From assembly GCF_030272615.1 (NCBI RefSeq), contig NC_081414.1, forward strand, positions 657,710,292 through 657,774,291: a stretch of 64,000 bases of DNA, in the 5' to 3' direction. A model generated the notes under the pieces. It was not told the origin of the DNA and made no database searches. It saw nothing but the letters and a program-made list of their open reading frames with translations. Position 1 is the first letter of the stretch, and every line of letters starts with the position of its first letter. Source of the DNA: Cryptomeria japonica (lineage: Eukaryota; Streptophyta; Pinopsida; Cupressales; Cupressaceae). A program made the translations under genes and the position numbers. This document shows, one piece after another, positions 41,879-54,000 of this stretch.

Positions 41879-43745
41879 ATGAAATATAACTTAAAGTAAA
41901 AGAAAGTTAAAAAAAGACAAAGAGAAATGTGACTTATACTTAAATGTTATATTTCATGTATATATAGCTTGTTTTTTTCTTCAAAAAAAAACTTAAAAAT
42001 AAAATTAAAAAAAGGGAAATGGGATCCCATTTTGTTTTTGAAAGGAGATCTCATTTCTTAGATCTAGGCTCGAGATCCTGACACTAAATGGGATCTCGTT
42101 TCAAATTTTGGCTCGGGATCCCGATGTGAAACAGGATCCCATTTCATTTCTCATGTGCTCTGTGTGATTTGTCATTATTTTCCATGTGTAAAAATTCAAC
42201 ACTAAGTGGACATAGCTTTGTGCACTTTCCCCTAGGAGAACTTGTCTCTAGTGATTTGACAACATCCTTATGGTATTTTTAAATGTTGCTAGTCCTTAAT
42301 AACAAAAAATTAAAAAATAATAATATAGTAGGTATTAAGTGTTCAATCACTCTTATCTCCCATTTTTGTTTTCTTTATATAACCTCTTACTGCCTATTCC
42401 TAATGTCTGGTTCCATCATATATTTTTATAATAACACTTAATTATCTTATTCTCAAAAATTTACCTTTTTTATTTTGTTATATTTCATACTTTTATATCT
42501 TATTTAAGTATCTTAGACATTATTTAGAACTATTTAAGTTGATATAATGGTTATATGAGACTATAAATGATCCATATTTGTGGTACCTTAAAACCTTCTA
42601 TATTAGGGCAATGCTATCATTAGCCCGTATTCTACATTACTCCTACTAGTTTCTAACTTCATAGTAATTCTTCCACCTACACTAGCACACACCATACCTT
42701 GTTTATCCTTCCTCCTATATCTCACCTTCTATACTACCTTCATGCCTATCTAATGCATCATTATCTTTCTAGTCACAACATTCTTGGTCATTGCATTCCT
42801 ACATCTACAATCATTTCTCCTATAATGTATATTCCTTGGTCTACCACTTTATCCATTCCCATGCATAAATTTCACCATCCTTCCTGTTATGTCTCTTTAT
42901 TAACTTATTACTTCTTTCATCCCTCACATTTATCATACCCATCCATCCTCCATCTATATATTCCCATGCACATGCTTCATTATCCTTACTCTTCCATTTC
43001 TCTTTCCTAACATGTTACCTCTTTCATCCCTCATAATTATCACAACCATCCATATACACACCATAATTTCTATCAACCTTGTCTTATCAACCATTCATCC
43101 TGTACCCTAGATGTGTTAATTCATAACATGAATTAGGAAAAAATAGTAGAACTAAGAACCAATAGGAAAGGTGAAAAAGAATTAAAATATGCTCAATATA
43201 ATCCATGGGCTTATGATAATATTGTTGTACATCCACTACGTATGATATTTGTGGCACCTTCTTTCTTAATATATAATGCCAAGGGTGAACTTGATACATA
43301 TTTAAGGTTATTTATTATCACACGAGTATAATTTTTATATGAGGATAACTTCTATGTCAACTATTTCTAATAAGTCTTAAGGGTTATGCTATAGAATGGT
43401 TTTTTTACTACCCTCAAGTTGGGACTCAAATGTTTAATTTAATTTTTCTTGAGTCCCCTCCCTACTATGTATCTTCACTCTTTTTAAATCATCACTGTAA
43501 CTAATTTTAGATAGTCTAAATTATTGTCCCATAAGTCAATTTTTTCTAAGTATTTCCTTGCATCATTCTTCCTTTAATAATAGTTGAAAGAAATCCAAAA
43601 ATTTCTATGTTTGAGGTATTATCCAGTAAAATCCCTAGTCTATGTAGGTTGTTGGACTTTCATACTTGTAGGTTTATCCATATCAATATGCTATTCACCC
43701 ATTCTCACTCTTTCCCTTCATCCTTATCAATTCATTACATTTATT

Positions 43746-44760
43746 ACATGAATGTTTACTTTTTTGCATTGTAACTTGCATATGCATATAGTGTTATATG
43801 ACTGCTAAAGTGGGGTCTAAATGTCGCATCATAAATTATACAACTTCAATTAGGGTGTCCAATTCCATGCTCTATTAGCACTCATTCTAGTATGTTCCAT
43901 TATACTATGCATTATAGGAATCTCATATGCATTTAATCAATAATTATTTTAAAATATGAGCCCTTTCTTGATGTTAACCTCATCACACTCTCATTTGGCT
44001 CCTTCATTTTAAATATACCCTTTATCTTTTAATCATCTTGATTTATCATATATCCTACCCTATTTTAATATCAAAACATGTTTTCCTTACCTAAACATTA
44101 TGTGTTGTCACACAAACTTTTTATTGGCATTAAGATCCTATTATCTTGCACCCCTAAGAAGTTGGCCTAAAATTGTTGGGACGGGTGCACCCCAAGCATC
44201 CCAATCTGACAAATTTCTCTATCAACTATGGGAGGATAATAAGGTAGTCATATCCTATTCAAATCTAGCTCTATGCAAAAAAAATAAAAAATCTAAGTCA
44301 ACTATCCATCAAATTAAACTTGGAAACTCATATACATAGCAAATTTTTCCTCATTTGTGATATCTATCTAAAATTATCAATTAAAGGTGAAAATTCAAGA
44401 TATCCTTATGAAGTAATTGAGCTACTTTTAGGAGGAATTTCAGATCTAAAAAATATTCATCACCAAATATTTATCAACATTCATCAACAATAGAAGCTTC
44501 AAGAGATATTGGATGAAAATATAAAATTATTGACTGATTATTGTCTTGTACCTCTTCTTAAGGGATTTGGTATGGTTTCATGTTGTTCTCCATATTTATT
44601 TCATTAAGCTTTAGATCTACATTTTTATGTTTAGGTTATGTGATTAATATGTTATTACATTCAAATCATATCATTTAGGGTTTCTCTCGAATATATTTGA
44701 GTAGAGTCTAGATTTCATTTATGCACTTTAGCTCATAGAAATCTTAGACACACTTAAGGT
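43746..44760. other. AT-rich spacer, nothing recognised
   Basis: No frame, RNA gene or repeat could be assigned. A short frame at 44100-44339 has no recognised motif. Confidence 0.4.
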
Positions 44761-44879
44761 TCAAGAGAACACACACTATTCCAATTTCAATACTAACAAT
44801 TTGTTGAGGTGGAAATCACCAAAATAGGTGGTTAAGCAAGGAAAACCTTTATATAATTGTGCCTCCCTACCCTCTTTCT

Positions 44880-45430
44880 ATTTTGCAGGTGCAACTAGAG
44901 GTTTATGAAAAAGATATGAGATCCATAGACAGATACAAACTACTACCGTAAATTAGGACAAAAATGCCCTAGATTAGGGCACTTCAGGCTCCCCTATCAA
45001 AGACCATGGTACTCCAGGAATCCTAGTCCTTAGAAATCTACACCAAATTTAGGGTGAGTAGAGTATAAGGTATTAGAAGGTATTAGTTGAGTCTATGTGC
45101 AAACGTTAGAAGACTAGACCACTTTGGGTGACCCGATCAAATGAATTTGGCCCTAGATTTTAGTAACAGGTGCACCTCTATATTTAATGTTCATTTCTAT
45201 ACTTTTTGTGAAGTTTTTTTTCTTTGCATTAATTTGTTATAGTATTTTAGGTTTTCATTTGCATCATATATAGATCTTAGTTGAATATCATTTCAAATCC
45301 ATACACTTTCCAAAGAAGAAAACAAATAGAATCCCAAGAGTACCATTTGACTCTCTTTGTCAAGAGTTAGTCAAATTCATTCACATCTTTGTGGCTTCAT
45401 ATTCTAATGTTTGTGTTAAATTGGATCTTA
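44880..45430 (+). mobile_element. Diverged LTR-like sequence related to the LTR at 47.0-47.8 kb
   Basis: 45160-45425 follows the order of 47480-47735: CAGGTGCACCTCTA.ATTT versus CATAGGTGCACCTCTAAATT, then GAAA(C/A)..(A)ATAGAA, then TCAAGAGTTAGTCAAATT versus CACAAGAAGTAGTCAAATT, then GGCTTCATATTC versus GGCTCTTTCATATTCC. Only the 3' half aligns clearly. It is probably an older LTR of the same family, and it is followed by repeat copy C. Confidence 0.5.
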
Positions 45431-45479
45431 ACCTTAATCTTTCCTTGCTCCATGTTCATCCTAAACAACTATTAGTACT

Positions 45480-47032
45480 AAAATTGCTTCATCTACTTTG
45501 TTTAAAGGATATACTACATCTTCCTCTTCTATGTGACGACACAAAACATTGACCATAATCAAAGGTTTAATATTATGTTATATGTAGTAAACCTCTATGT
45601 GAGGCAATAAAAAGGGAGAACCCGGATATGCATTGTGCAATAAGTATAAATTAAATTATACTAAATTATATACATTCTTATATATCCACCCATTACATTA
45701 TATATTAGAATTCCTAATTCTCTTATAGATTTTTATTTTAAATTTTGCATTCTTTACTCTCACTTAAGTCATCTTCTTTATCTCATTTGAATCTAATTTG
45801 ATTATGATTCACACTCTTATGTCGTAATTTTACCTTGTTTATATAGCATCTCATTTTTTTTCTTGCACTACTAGGTTCCATCATATATTTTTATAATAAT
45901 ATGAAATTATCCTATTCTCAACAATCTACCTTTTAATTTTATAAAATTTTACACTATTATAGTTTTTTTAAGCATATTAGACACGAATTAGGTCTCTTTA
46001 CATTTTATATAATGGATATATGAGTCTAGAAATCATTGAAATCATATTTGTATTACCTCAAAACCTTCTAAATCTAGCCAACACTACAATTAGACCATAC
46101 TCAACATTACTCCAACAAATATTTTATAACCTTGTAGTAGTTCGATTGTACCTACACTATTACACTCTATCCATTGTTTATCCTTACACCAATTTCCCAT
46201 CTTCTTCTATATTACCTTCATGGCTATCTCATCCACCACTATCCATCTTATCACAACACACATCCAACACCCATCTATTCCCATGAATATGCTAATAGTT
46301 CTCACACCCATGATTCACATACACATCAAAATGGCCTTAAACTTTTTCTTATCAACCATCCATCCTCTATCTTATATCTACTAATTCATAATAGGAATTA
46401 ACAAGAAAATAGAGTAGAAGTAAGAACCAATAGGAAAGGTAATGATGATATCAATGATGGTCAATATATACCATGGATCTATTATGTTGTAAATAAATTA
46501 CTTATGAGCTTTCTAACTCCTTGTTTCTTAACATTTGATGCCAATAGTGCCCTTGATAAATATTTGAGATAATTTATTATCACATGAGTAGAATCTATAT
46601 ATGAGAATCACTTCTATTTTAACTATATCTAATAACTCCTAAGTGTTATGATATTGAATTGTTATTTTTATTACCCTTGTTGGGACTTCAATGTGTAATT
46701 CCATTTTTCTTGTCCCTTGCATTATATATTTATTAATTAGTTTAAATTCATCACTTATAAACACTATGAGATAGTCTAAGTTGATATCTCATGTGAGTCA
46801 ACTTTTTGTAAGTATTTACCTTGTATCATTCACCATGTTCTAATAGTTACAAGAAGTAAAATAAGTTGTAATTTTGAGGTATTTTCTAATCAAATCCTAT
46901 CTCTATGCAAGTTGTTGGACATTTAAACTTGTAGGTTTATCCATCTTGATATATCATTCACCCATATTCACCTTTTCCCTATACTCTTGTCAATTCATCA
47001 AACATCCCCTTCTTGGCATGCCTTTTTCTCTC
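45480..47032. repeat. Old dispersed repeat, copy C
   Basis: Matches copy A from 6100 to 7750 in order, from GCTTCATCTACTTTG through TCCACCCATTACATTATATATTA and TTATAATAATA to TTCACC.ATATTCACCTTTTCCC and CTTGGCATGCC. The similarity stops at 47032, where the LTR of the left gypsy element begins. Confidence 0.75.
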
Positions 47033-47785
47033 TGTGATGTGCTGAAAAATTAAGGTTTCACCAAATGATATAGTAAAACCCTTGAGTTTTACTTAGAAAT
47101 AAATTACATTAAAGAGGGGTGAAACCTATAGATCTATCCCTAAATCAACAAGGATAGGGCTAGGAATTCCTATTGGATTCACTAGATTAGGTTTTAATAC
47201 CCTCTTTTAAGTTGAATTGTGAAAATGCTGAATTTAGGGTAAATGTGTTAAACTTCAACTAATTATGCATAAAAAATGAACTACAATCATCAGATAGAGC
47301 CACAAACTTGGATATGAGAAATATGAGGGTGTTTGGATTTGTTCCTAAAAGGCCATCCTAAAATGTCGAGACTAGAATTCCTGTCACTTTGGTACAACTT
47401 CAGGTCTGTAGAATCAGGATAGTGGCACAACACCCTGGTCCTGGAAATTTTGGCTTAGATTTCAAACATAGGTGCACCTCTAAATTTTCCTCTTAATCTG
47501 TACTCTTTAGTAGCATATCAGTTATTCTTATTTTCACATCTTCAGATTAGGGTTGTTTATGCATACTTGTATTCTAGGTTAAGTCATTCAAATCTGCACT
47601 CTTGCATCACTTCTTCCCCTCATTTGTAGAAAAGGAATAGAAACCCTAAGAGGTAATCCTTGGCTCTCTCTTCCTCACAAGAAGTAGTCAAATTTTGTTA
47701 CCTCCCTAGGCTCTTTCATATTCCACATTGTGTACAAGAGAGTGGGATTAGGACTTGTTTGCTTTGTCACTTTTTCCCTTAGACA
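47033..47785 (+). repeat. 5' LTR of the left gypsy element
   Basis: Starts with TGTGATGTGCTG at the exact end of repeat copy C and ends in TTAGACA, directly before TTTTGGTGAACCC. The TG...CA ends and the following primer-site word set the borders. The start could be TG at 47033 or 47035. The last 60 bases recur at 49405-49460 as part of a tandem duplication. Confidence 0.65.
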
Positions 47786-47787
47786 TT

Positions 47788-47806
47788 TTGGTGAACCCAA
47801 TGTGAA
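47788..47806 (+). promoter_or_regulatory. Probable tRNA primer-binding site
   Basis: TGGTGAACCCAATGTGA lies two or three bases after the presumed LTR end, where reverse transcription would be primed. GGTGAACCC-type words are common at this place in plant gypsy elements. The matching tRNA cannot be assigned without a comparison to tRNA 3' ends. Confidence 0.5.
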
Positions 47807-47980
47807 TTTCAATTTTATTTTCATTGCATTTCGTTTTTAGATCTATATTTAGTATCTTATCTTTTTAATTTATAAACATAAAATTCCAAAACAAAAAGTT
47901 GAAAAATTCAAGAAAAAAAAAGGGATTTCCTTTATTTGGTTGCATTGTGTATTTAAATTTCATTCAATTTCCATATCAAA

Positions 47981-49369
47981 ATGTTAGATATTTATTTTCA
48001 AGATGTTCATGCTTTTGATGATGTATGCAAATATGTTGATTTTGAGTTTATTAAGGATGAATTAGATGAAGCTCTAGAAGAGTTTTTGAACCCTAAGCCT
48101 TCTAAACCCTCATTTTGCCAAAAACTAATTAACCTTTTTATTATGCCATTTCGTGGTGATAAGAAAGATGAGTTGAATGAATCCTCTCATGGGTAAATTC
48201 CTATCAACTCCTCCACTATATCTAGTGACATGGTCGCTTACAAAAATTCCCTTTATGAGGATATGTCTGCTTTTGAATCAAAAGATAAACCTTTCAGCCG
48301 ATATGACCATACTTTGTTGGATGATGCCCTTGATGACTTTATATCTTTTCCTAAATCTTCAAACAAAAAAAATACATCTAAAAGGATGATCAATATGATA
48401 AATGTGAATGAACAAAGAAACCCTCTTTTTATGGTCCAAGGTTCTTATCCTTCCTCAACATCATCTCTCCCTAATCAACCTATTTTCATGGTTCAAGGTG
48501 TATATAGTCATGACTCCTTTAGCATTCCTAATAAACCTATCATTACTGTGCAAGGAAGAAATCCCACTAAGAGTCCTTATAGTTATGCTAAATAATTAAC
48601 TAATGAGAGTCATCATGCAGTTTCCCATACCTATAACAAAAGAAACAATAGGCAACCTAATCCTCCTCCGATTATCCCAACTTCTCTTCCCCATCTTCAA
48701 CCTATTCTTTCTCAAGCACCCTACATCTCACAAACACTTGGCAAGGAATATGATCTCATTAATCAACTTAAAGATACTCCTGCCAAGACATCCCTTTCGT
48801 ATTTGATTCAAACTTCCTCAACCCATCATGGAATGTTACAAGATGCCATAGAAACTTTGGATGTCCTATCTGTAGTGACATCTAATAACATGGCTTCCTT
48901 CATTGATTCTATCACATCTCCTAAAGCTCAAATTGTGTTTACACAAGATGAGTTACCTACTAGTGAGATTCAACATCAATATGATCCTTTAATGATTGTG
49001 GTCATCATAAATGATAGTGCAATAAGACAAACATTAGTGGATAATTGTTTTGGCCTTAATGTTTGTATCATTAACCTGTTGCATAAGATCAATGTTGATA
49101 CATCTCTTATTAAGCCTAATTCTCTTACTATATGAGGCTTCGATAATGTTGCTAAACCTTCACTAGGTATCATCACCTTGCCCATTAGGGTAGGTCCTAT
49201 TACTTTTCCCACTCCTATCCATGTAATGTCTAGAGATTTGACATATAACTTGTTATTAGGGAGACCTTGGATTCATAGCATGCAAGCTATCCCCTCCACA
49301 TTGCATAAAAAATTTAAATTCATTTACAACAATAAAACATATACCTTACTAGGTGACACAAATCTCTAG
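47981..49369 (+). pseudogene. gag-protease region, copy 1
   Basis: The reading frame begins at ATG 47981 (DVHAFDDVCKYVDFEFIKD) and runs through SRYDHTLLDDALDDF and PTSEIQHQYDPLMIVV to a retropepsin-like segment. It ends with RDLTYNLLLGRPWIH and a natural stop after LLGDTNL. Retropepsins need an active-site Asp in a D(T/S/N)G word; copy 2 has LVDNG but copy 1 has LVDNC, which would destroy the loop. Stops at 48193, 48593 and 49133 interrupt it, and copy 2 shows sense codons at each place. The gag part has no visible zinc knuckle. Confidence 0.75.
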
Positions 49370-49669
49370 GATTGTTTGCAAATATCAACATCTAAATCAA
49401 CAGGTGTGTACATGAGAGTGGGATTAGGACTTGTTTTCTTAGTCTCACTTTTTCCCTTACATATTTTGGTGAAGCTGACACAAATTTCAATTTTATTTTC
49501 ATTGCATTGCATTTTTAGATCTAGATTTAGTATCTTCTCACATTTCTTTATAAATATAAAATTTCAAAAAAATAAAAGTGAAAAATTCAAGAAAAAAAAA
49601 AGAAAAAGAAGGGATTTCCTTTCTTTGGTTGCATTGTGTGTTTAAATTTCATTCAATTTTCATTTCAAA

Positions 49670-51058
49670 ATGTCAAATTTTTATTTGCGATATGTTCATG
49701 CTTTTGATGATGTATGCAATTATGTTGATTATGAGTTTATTAAGGATCAATTAGATGAATCTCTAGAAGATTTTTTGAAACCTAAGCCTTCTAAACCCTC
49801 ATTTTTCCAAAAACTAATTAGCCTTGTTATTATGCCATTTCATGGTGATGAGAAAGATAAGTTGAATGACTCCTCTCATGGGTACATTCCTATCAACTCC
49901 TCCACTAGATATAGTGACATGGTTGCTTACAACAATTCCCTTTATGAGGATATGTCTCCTTTTGAATCAAAAGACAAACCTTTCAACTGATATGACCATG
50001 CTTTGTTGGATGATGCCCTTGATGACTTTATATCTTTGCCTAAATCTTCAAACAAAAATAATAAATCTAAAAGGCTAATGAACATTATAAATGTGAATGA
50101 AAATAGCAAGCCTCTTTTTGTGGTCTAAGGTGCTTATCCTTCCTCAATATCATATCTCCCTAATCAACCTCTTTTCATGGTTCAAGGTGGATATATTCAT
50201 GACACCTTTACCACTCCTAATAAACCTATCATTACTATACAAGGATGAAATCCCACTAAGATTTGTTATATTTATGCTACACAATTAACTAAGGAGAGTC
50301 ATCATGCAGTTTCCCATACCTATAACACAAGAAAAAATAGGCAACCTAATCCTCCCCCGATTATCCCAACTTCTCTTCCTGATCCACAACCTATTCTTCC
50401 TTAAGGACCATACATCTCACAAACTCTTGGCAAGGAATATGTTCTCATTAAACAACTTACAGCTACTCCTGCCAAGATATCCCTTTGGGATTTGATTCAA
50501 ACTTACTCAACCCATCATGGAATGTTACAAGATGCCTTGAAAACTTTGGATGTGCCATCCACAGTGACATATAATAACATGGCTTCCTTCATTGAATCTA
50601 TCACATCTCTTAAAGCTCAAATTATGTTTACACAAGATGAGTTACCTACTAGTGAGATTCAAAATCAATATGATCTTTTAATTATTGTGGTCATCATAAA
50701 TGATAGTGCGATAAGACGGACATTAGTGGATAATGGTTATGGCCTTAATGTTTGTAACATTAACCTATTGCATAAGATCAATGTTGATACATCTCTTATT
50801 ATGCCTGATTCTCTTACTATCTTAGGCTTCGATAATGTTGCTGAATATTCACTAGGTATCATCACCTTGCCCATTAGGGTAGGTCTTGTTACTTTTCCCA
50901 CTCTTATTCATGTCATGTCTAGAGATTTGACATATAACTTTTTATTAGCGAGACCTTGGATTCATCGCATGCAATTTGTCCCATCCACATTGCATAGGAA
51001 ATTTAAATTCATTTACGACAATAAATCATACACCTTGCTAGGTGACACAAATCTCTAA
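49670..51058 (+). pseudogene. gag-protease region, copy 2
   Basis: Same organisation as copy 1, starting MSNFYLRYVHAFDD and ending at 51058. It keeps TLVDNGYGLNVC, the protease active-site word with Asn as in many plant Tat/Athila elements, and the family's RDLTYNFLL..PWIH flap and C-terminal words. Stops at 49988, 50126, 50246 and 50401 replace sense codons seen in copy 1. It is directly followed by the rest of pol, so this is the copy in normal position. Confidence 0.8.
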
Positions 51059-51079
51059 GCTTGTTTGCAAACATCAACA

Positions 51080-54000
51080 TCTAAATACTCTTAAACTGGT
51101 TCTTCCCCAACAATATTAGATTATTTTTCTAAAGCCTCTACTCCCACTAGTGTGTCTATTTCTTCAAATTCACCTGCTACCAATAATTCCTCAAGTGAAC
51201 CTAAAGTTATTAAGGAAGAACCCTCCCAACCTGATTCTACCACTATGGATGCCTTCTCTCCTGAAAATATTCTTGCAGAAGATGATTGGGGATCCCTTGA
51301 ATTTACTCCTACCTTTATAGGAGAATATAGAATTCCCCCTAGAGAACCTAAGGTCAAAAAGAAGAAAGAAGAAGAAGAACTTAAAAAGAAATCCACTTTA
51401 TCTGGGCTGTTGAGTAATAACTTTGTGACGGCTTCTCAGACTTCGCCTCCCTTGAATTTTGATCTAGAGGATTTTGATCCTTCACTTTATAAAAATCCTC
51501 CTTCTCTTTCGGAAATGGCTAACCTTTATGGTCCTGGTTTTCAGATCTTAGCTATGTGTGGATATAATGGTAATGGATGTGGTTCTCAAGAACAAGGGAT
51601 AAAGGTTTCCTTGGAAAATAATTTCCATCACATGACATTTGGACTTGGCTATGATTCTTTTGAGTGTACTAAAGTTTCCAAGAGGCCATCTATTAGTGTT
51701 AATGTCATCTCTACCTCTCTTTTGATAAAATATCCAGAGTATACTGATTGTGATTCTTGTAGTATCTTTGCTTTGGATGTTTTTCCTACTTATGATTCCT
51801 TAGCCGAGTTCGTAGGAGTTTACGACAACCTTGCTCATTATCACCGTAATTGTGGTTTTTCCTATTGTTTAAATGCAGAAGCCTACTTTGGGAAAGAAAG
51901 AAATAACGATGAGATAGTTAAAGAATTTCCTCATTTGCAAGATACTCCTCAATAAATCAATCTCCTCATAAGTGATACTATTGATATTAGGATGCATCCT
52001 TGTGTTGAAGACAAAGTATTTAAGATAGGGAAAGGTCTTGATGAGGAAGAACATAGACAATATTCTGAGTTGCTACATGAATTCCCTAAAATATTTGCTT
52101 GGATATATTTTAACATGCCTGGTATTGATCCTAGGATTATCACTCATAACATTGTCTTATTTCCTGATGCTAAACCTGTGAAGAAAAATATCCGAAAGAT
52201 GAATCCTAAAGTAGCATTACTTGTTAAGGCTGAGATTAAAAAATTATTCGATGCTAGATTCATTCATCCTATCAATTATTCCTCATGGATTTCAAACATT
52301 GTGGCAGTGGCTAAACTTGATAATAATATTAGGATGTGTATGGATTTTTTAGGATCTTAATAAATCCTCTCTGAAGGATGATTTCCCTCTCCTGAATATC
52401 AATATGAGAGTGGATTTTTTAGAAGGTAATTCTTTATTATCTTTCGTGAATGGTTTCTCAGGATATAATCAAATCTTTATTAATCCTCAAGATCAATTTA
52501 AAACCACTTTCACCACCCCTTGGGACACATTTTCCTGGTTTATGATGCCTTTTGGATTGAAAAATGCAAGCGCCACCTATAAGCATGCTATGAACCTTAT
52601 CTTCCATGATTACATACATAAGATCTTAGAAGATTATGTTGATGACATCTTAGCTAAATCCATTCATCATGTAGATCATGTTAAGATCCTTTGTCAAGTC
52701 TTCGAAAGAATTCATAAGTACAACATGCGCTTGAATCCCTGAAAGTGTTTTTTCAGTGTGGATAATGGAAAACTACAAGGATTCATAGTTTCACATCATG
52801 GAATTGAGGTGGATACAAAAAAGATAGATGCCATTGTTAATATGCCACCTCCTAAAAATGTTTCGCAACTAAAAAGATTACAAGGAAAGATCCAAGCTAT
52901 TCGTAGGTTTGTTTCTCAACTTGTGGATCATACCTTTCCTTTTACTTAGTTTCTTAAAAAGAATATCACCTTTCAATGGAATGGGGATTGTTTTCAAGAA
53001 TTTGAAGAATTAAAAACCTATTTGGCCAATCCTCCTACTCTTCAACCCACTGATCCTCCTAAACTATTTTTTCTATACACAACTCGTTGCCTTCATGGTC
53101 TTGTAGTCTTATTGGCACAACGTGATAAGGATGGTAGAGAATGTCCAATTTATTATATAAGTCATACTTTCCTCAATTATGAAGTCTGATATTCTCTGAT
53201 AGAAACGTAGTGCCTTGCTTTAGTCTTTGCAACCCAAAAATTAAGGCATTAACTTTTGAATGTTGAGGTCCATGTTATCATTAAATTCGATCCTCTAAAA
53301 TACCTTTTCTCTAAAACTGATCTTTTAGGATGCTCAGCCAAGTGGGTTATGATGTTGACTAAGTTTGACCTTATGTTTGTCTCAGAAAAAGTAATAAAGG
53401 GTCAAGCGTTGACCGATCACTTAGTTAAGGCTCCCTCACCCTTCTCCTTACCTAGCTTGGAGTCTTTCCCTAATGAATGCATTTTCTCTATTGAGATTGA
53501 TGAGGTTTGGGAATTATATTTCGATGGCTCTAGGTGTCATACAAGATTGGGGGCAGGGATGGTCCTAATCTCTCCTAAAAAGAAACCTATCCCTTTATCA
53601 TATCATCTCATCTCAATTTCTTATGTCCTAATAACATTGCTGAATATGAGGCTCTTATAGCTGGATTAAGGCATCCTTGGCACTAAATGTGAAACTTCTG
53701 CATATCTATGGAGATTCTCAATTAATCGTAAGACAAGTGACAGGTATTTATCAAGCTAAGCAAGATAAACTATCACAATATAGAAATTTAGCTATATATT
53801 TGTTGCAAAAGTTCAACTCTTATACCATAGAGCATGTTCCTCAAAAAGATAATCCACATTCTGATGCAATGGCATGTGTAGCCTCTCTTGTGTCTCTAGA
53901 GGATCCCTTGGTAGATCTCAAATTCATCATTCACAACCTTACTACCCCAACTATTGCTGATAATTCTAGTGATGTGGCCTCTTGTTGCATTATAGATTCT

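Larger units (their letters stand above)
37202..42226. mobile_element. 5.0 kb foldback / MULE-like inverted-repeat element
   Basis: The insertion interrupts repeat copy B. The flanks TTCACCTAGG (37192-37201) and TTCCCCTAGG (42227-42236) are duplicated sequence with one mismatch, and copy A has CCACCTAGG at the empty site. That fits a duplication of about 9 bases, as in Mutator-like elements, although only CCTAGG is certain. Outer ends are weakly inverted (TGCAAGAAGTTGTGTCC on the left; TGCACAAAGCTATGTCC inward from the right). Inner arms are strongly inverted: 38090-38395 matches the complement of 41775-42060, including TATTTCATGTA.ATATTGGCA and TAGATTTTAGAAGATCTTATAA. Between the arms lie a palindrome array (38385-40737) and GA-rich DNA (40738-41520). 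There is no coding capacity, so it needs a transposase from elsewhere. Confidence 0.75.
36590..43745. repeat. Old dispersed repeat, copy B, split by a foldback element
   Basis: The two parts, 36590-37201 and 42227-43745, join to match copy A (3740-4515 and 6420-7720) in order. The joint falls within the word CACCTAGGAGAA of copy A, which identifies the exact insertion site of the element between them. No coding content is seen. The B part from 42350 jumps to the equivalent of 6420 in copy A. Confidence 0.8.
47722..51078 (+). repeat. 1.68 kb tandem duplication of LTR end, leader, gag and protease
   Basis: Unit 1 (about 47722-49404) and unit 2 (about 49405-51078) align end to end, both starting with GTACA.GAGAGTGGGATTAGG and ending after TTTGCAAA.ATCAACATCTAAAT. 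Identity by eye is about 90 percent. Each copy carries different stop codons, so they have diverged since the duplication. Confidence 0.9.
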
